A DNA stretch of 6,885 bases, from positions 1 to 6,885 of the forward strand of contig WAON01000040.1 of the NCBI GenBank assembly GCA_015521265.1. The letters run 5' to 3'. This document shows positions 6,454 to 6,885 of the stretch, in pieces (positions within the stretch are counted from its first letter, which is position 1; each line of letters opens with the position of its first letter). The position numbers and the translations under genes were made by a program. The DNA is from Desulfurococcales archaeon. Lineage in GTDB: Archaea; Thermoproteota; Thermoprotei_A; Sulfolobales; Desulfurococcaceae. Under the pieces are notes generated by a model. That model saw only the letters and a program-made list of their open reading frames with translations. It ran no database searches and was not told the origin of the DNA.

Positions 6454-6862
6454 ACTTCTTACCAGCTCTCAGTATAACCTTAGCCTCCCTCTTCATTTCT
6501 TCAAGCAGCCTCTTCTCCATCGGGGATAGTTTCTCGGCTTCTTTAATGGTTAACGGGAACTTGGAGATGAACTCGTCGTAGAAAGCCTTATCAACAACTA
6601 GCCCTCCGATAACAACTATCTTACCCTGATAGATTAATTTATCAAATAATGATCCGAGGATGCTGCGGGCTTCATTCATATACATGATCTTCTGTGGTAG
6701 TATCTTCTCCTGCTCGGCATTCTTTCTAGGGGCTGGTTTAACTATTGGAGTTTCAGCCTTCAACTTCTTTAACTCCCTACTTATCGACTCCAGACTCTCT
6801 TCCAGCTTCTTAACCCTCTCCTCCAAGTCCTCGATCCTAGCTATTACCTCTCTTAAAGTATC
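6434..6862 (-). CDS. Coiled-coil protein of unknown function (5' end lost at the contig edge)
   Basis: About 142 genomic codons remain. The first visible part, beginning DTLREV, is a heptad-patterned coiled coil of about 35 residues (IARIEDLEERVKKLEESLES onward). A Pro-rich linker (TPIVKPAPRK) follows, then a small globular region with the strand KIVVIGGLVV and helices rich in Lys/Glu. I do not recognise the family. The frame stays open through the adapter sequence at 6863-6885. An apparent start there (GTG at 6877, giving MYKRQ) is artefactual, because those five residues are encoded by the Tn5 mosaic end. The true start is missing, or is an internal TTG such as the one in IEDLEER. The gene overlaps the ParB-fold gene by 20 bp, so the two products may act together. 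Confidence 0.78.
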   Translation of the reverse strand, partial: DTLREVIARIEDLEERVKKLEESLESISRELKKLKAETPIVKPAPRKNAEQEKILPQKIMYMNEARSILGSLFDKLIYQGKIVVIGGLVVDKAFYDEFISKFPLTIKEAEKLSPMEKRLLEEMKREAKVILRAGKKYEVIEH

Positions 6863-6885
6863 CTGTCTCTTATACACATCTCCGA
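6863..6885. other. Tn5 mosaic end plus Nextera read-2 adapter (sequencing artefact)
   Basis: Positions 6863-6881 are exactly the 19-bp Tn5 mosaic end CTGTCTCTTATACACATCT, and 6882-6885 (CCGA) are the next four bases of the Nextera read-2 adapter. An untrimmed adapter at the last bases of a sequence is a well-known assembly artefact. It should be removed, and the genomic sequence regarded as ending at about 6862. It also tells the reader that 6885 is a true contig end. Confidence 0.97.

Overview
The window looks like a fragment of a hyperthermophilic crenarchaeal (Thermoprotei, probably Desulfurococcales-like) genome. The reasons are an archaeal tRNA-wyosine enzyme (TYW1/Taw1), a Tfx-family regulator, archaeal TATA boxes with very short leaders, many AGG/AGA and ATA codons, and tightly overlapping genes with TTG and GTG starts. 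The placement is inferred from gene content and style; no rRNA or other marker is present. The last 23 bases (6863-6885) are not genomic: they are a Tn5 mosaic end plus the first bases of the Nextera read-2 adapter. The right edge is therefore a contig end from a tagmentation-based short-read assembly.

Left third (1-3080, minus strand): one co-directional operon. In transcription order it holds a short DUF4129-type membrane protein (3080-2550), a DUF4350-type membrane protein (2557-1670), a MoxR AAA+ ATPase (1666-704) and a DUF58 protein (707 to beyond the left edge, cut off at position 1). The genes overlap by 8 bp, are separated by 3 bp, and overlap by 4 bp (TTGA), which suggests translational coupling. 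This is the widespread MoxR/DUF58 chaperone-like module with its membrane partners. The DUF58 gene opens with a TTG codon overlapping the MoxR stop.

Centre (3081-4305): a 118-bp divergent promoter region separates that operon from a complete taw1 (TYW1) gene on the plus strand. The encoded enzyme has both iron-sulfur cluster motifs needed to make 4-demethylwyosine at G37 of tRNA-Phe.

Right of centre (4306-5704, plus strand): a Tfx-type HTH regulator with an N-terminal extension is followed, with a 17-bp overlap, by a membrane protein that has one TM helix at each end and an extracytoplasmic domain of about 190 residues. A 9-bp perfect inverted repeat overlaps the predicted TATA box of this pair and is a candidate operator. 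Regulator, membrane protein and operator together could be a small sensory unit that I do not recognise as a described system.

Right end (5671-6862, minus strand): a coiled-coil protein of unknown function (5' end lost at the contig edge) overlaps by 20 bp a protein with two tandem ParB/sulfiredoxin-fold domains, each carrying a DGHxR motif. The latter meets the membrane protein tail to tail with a 34-bp overlap. No stretch over 300 bases lacks a gene.
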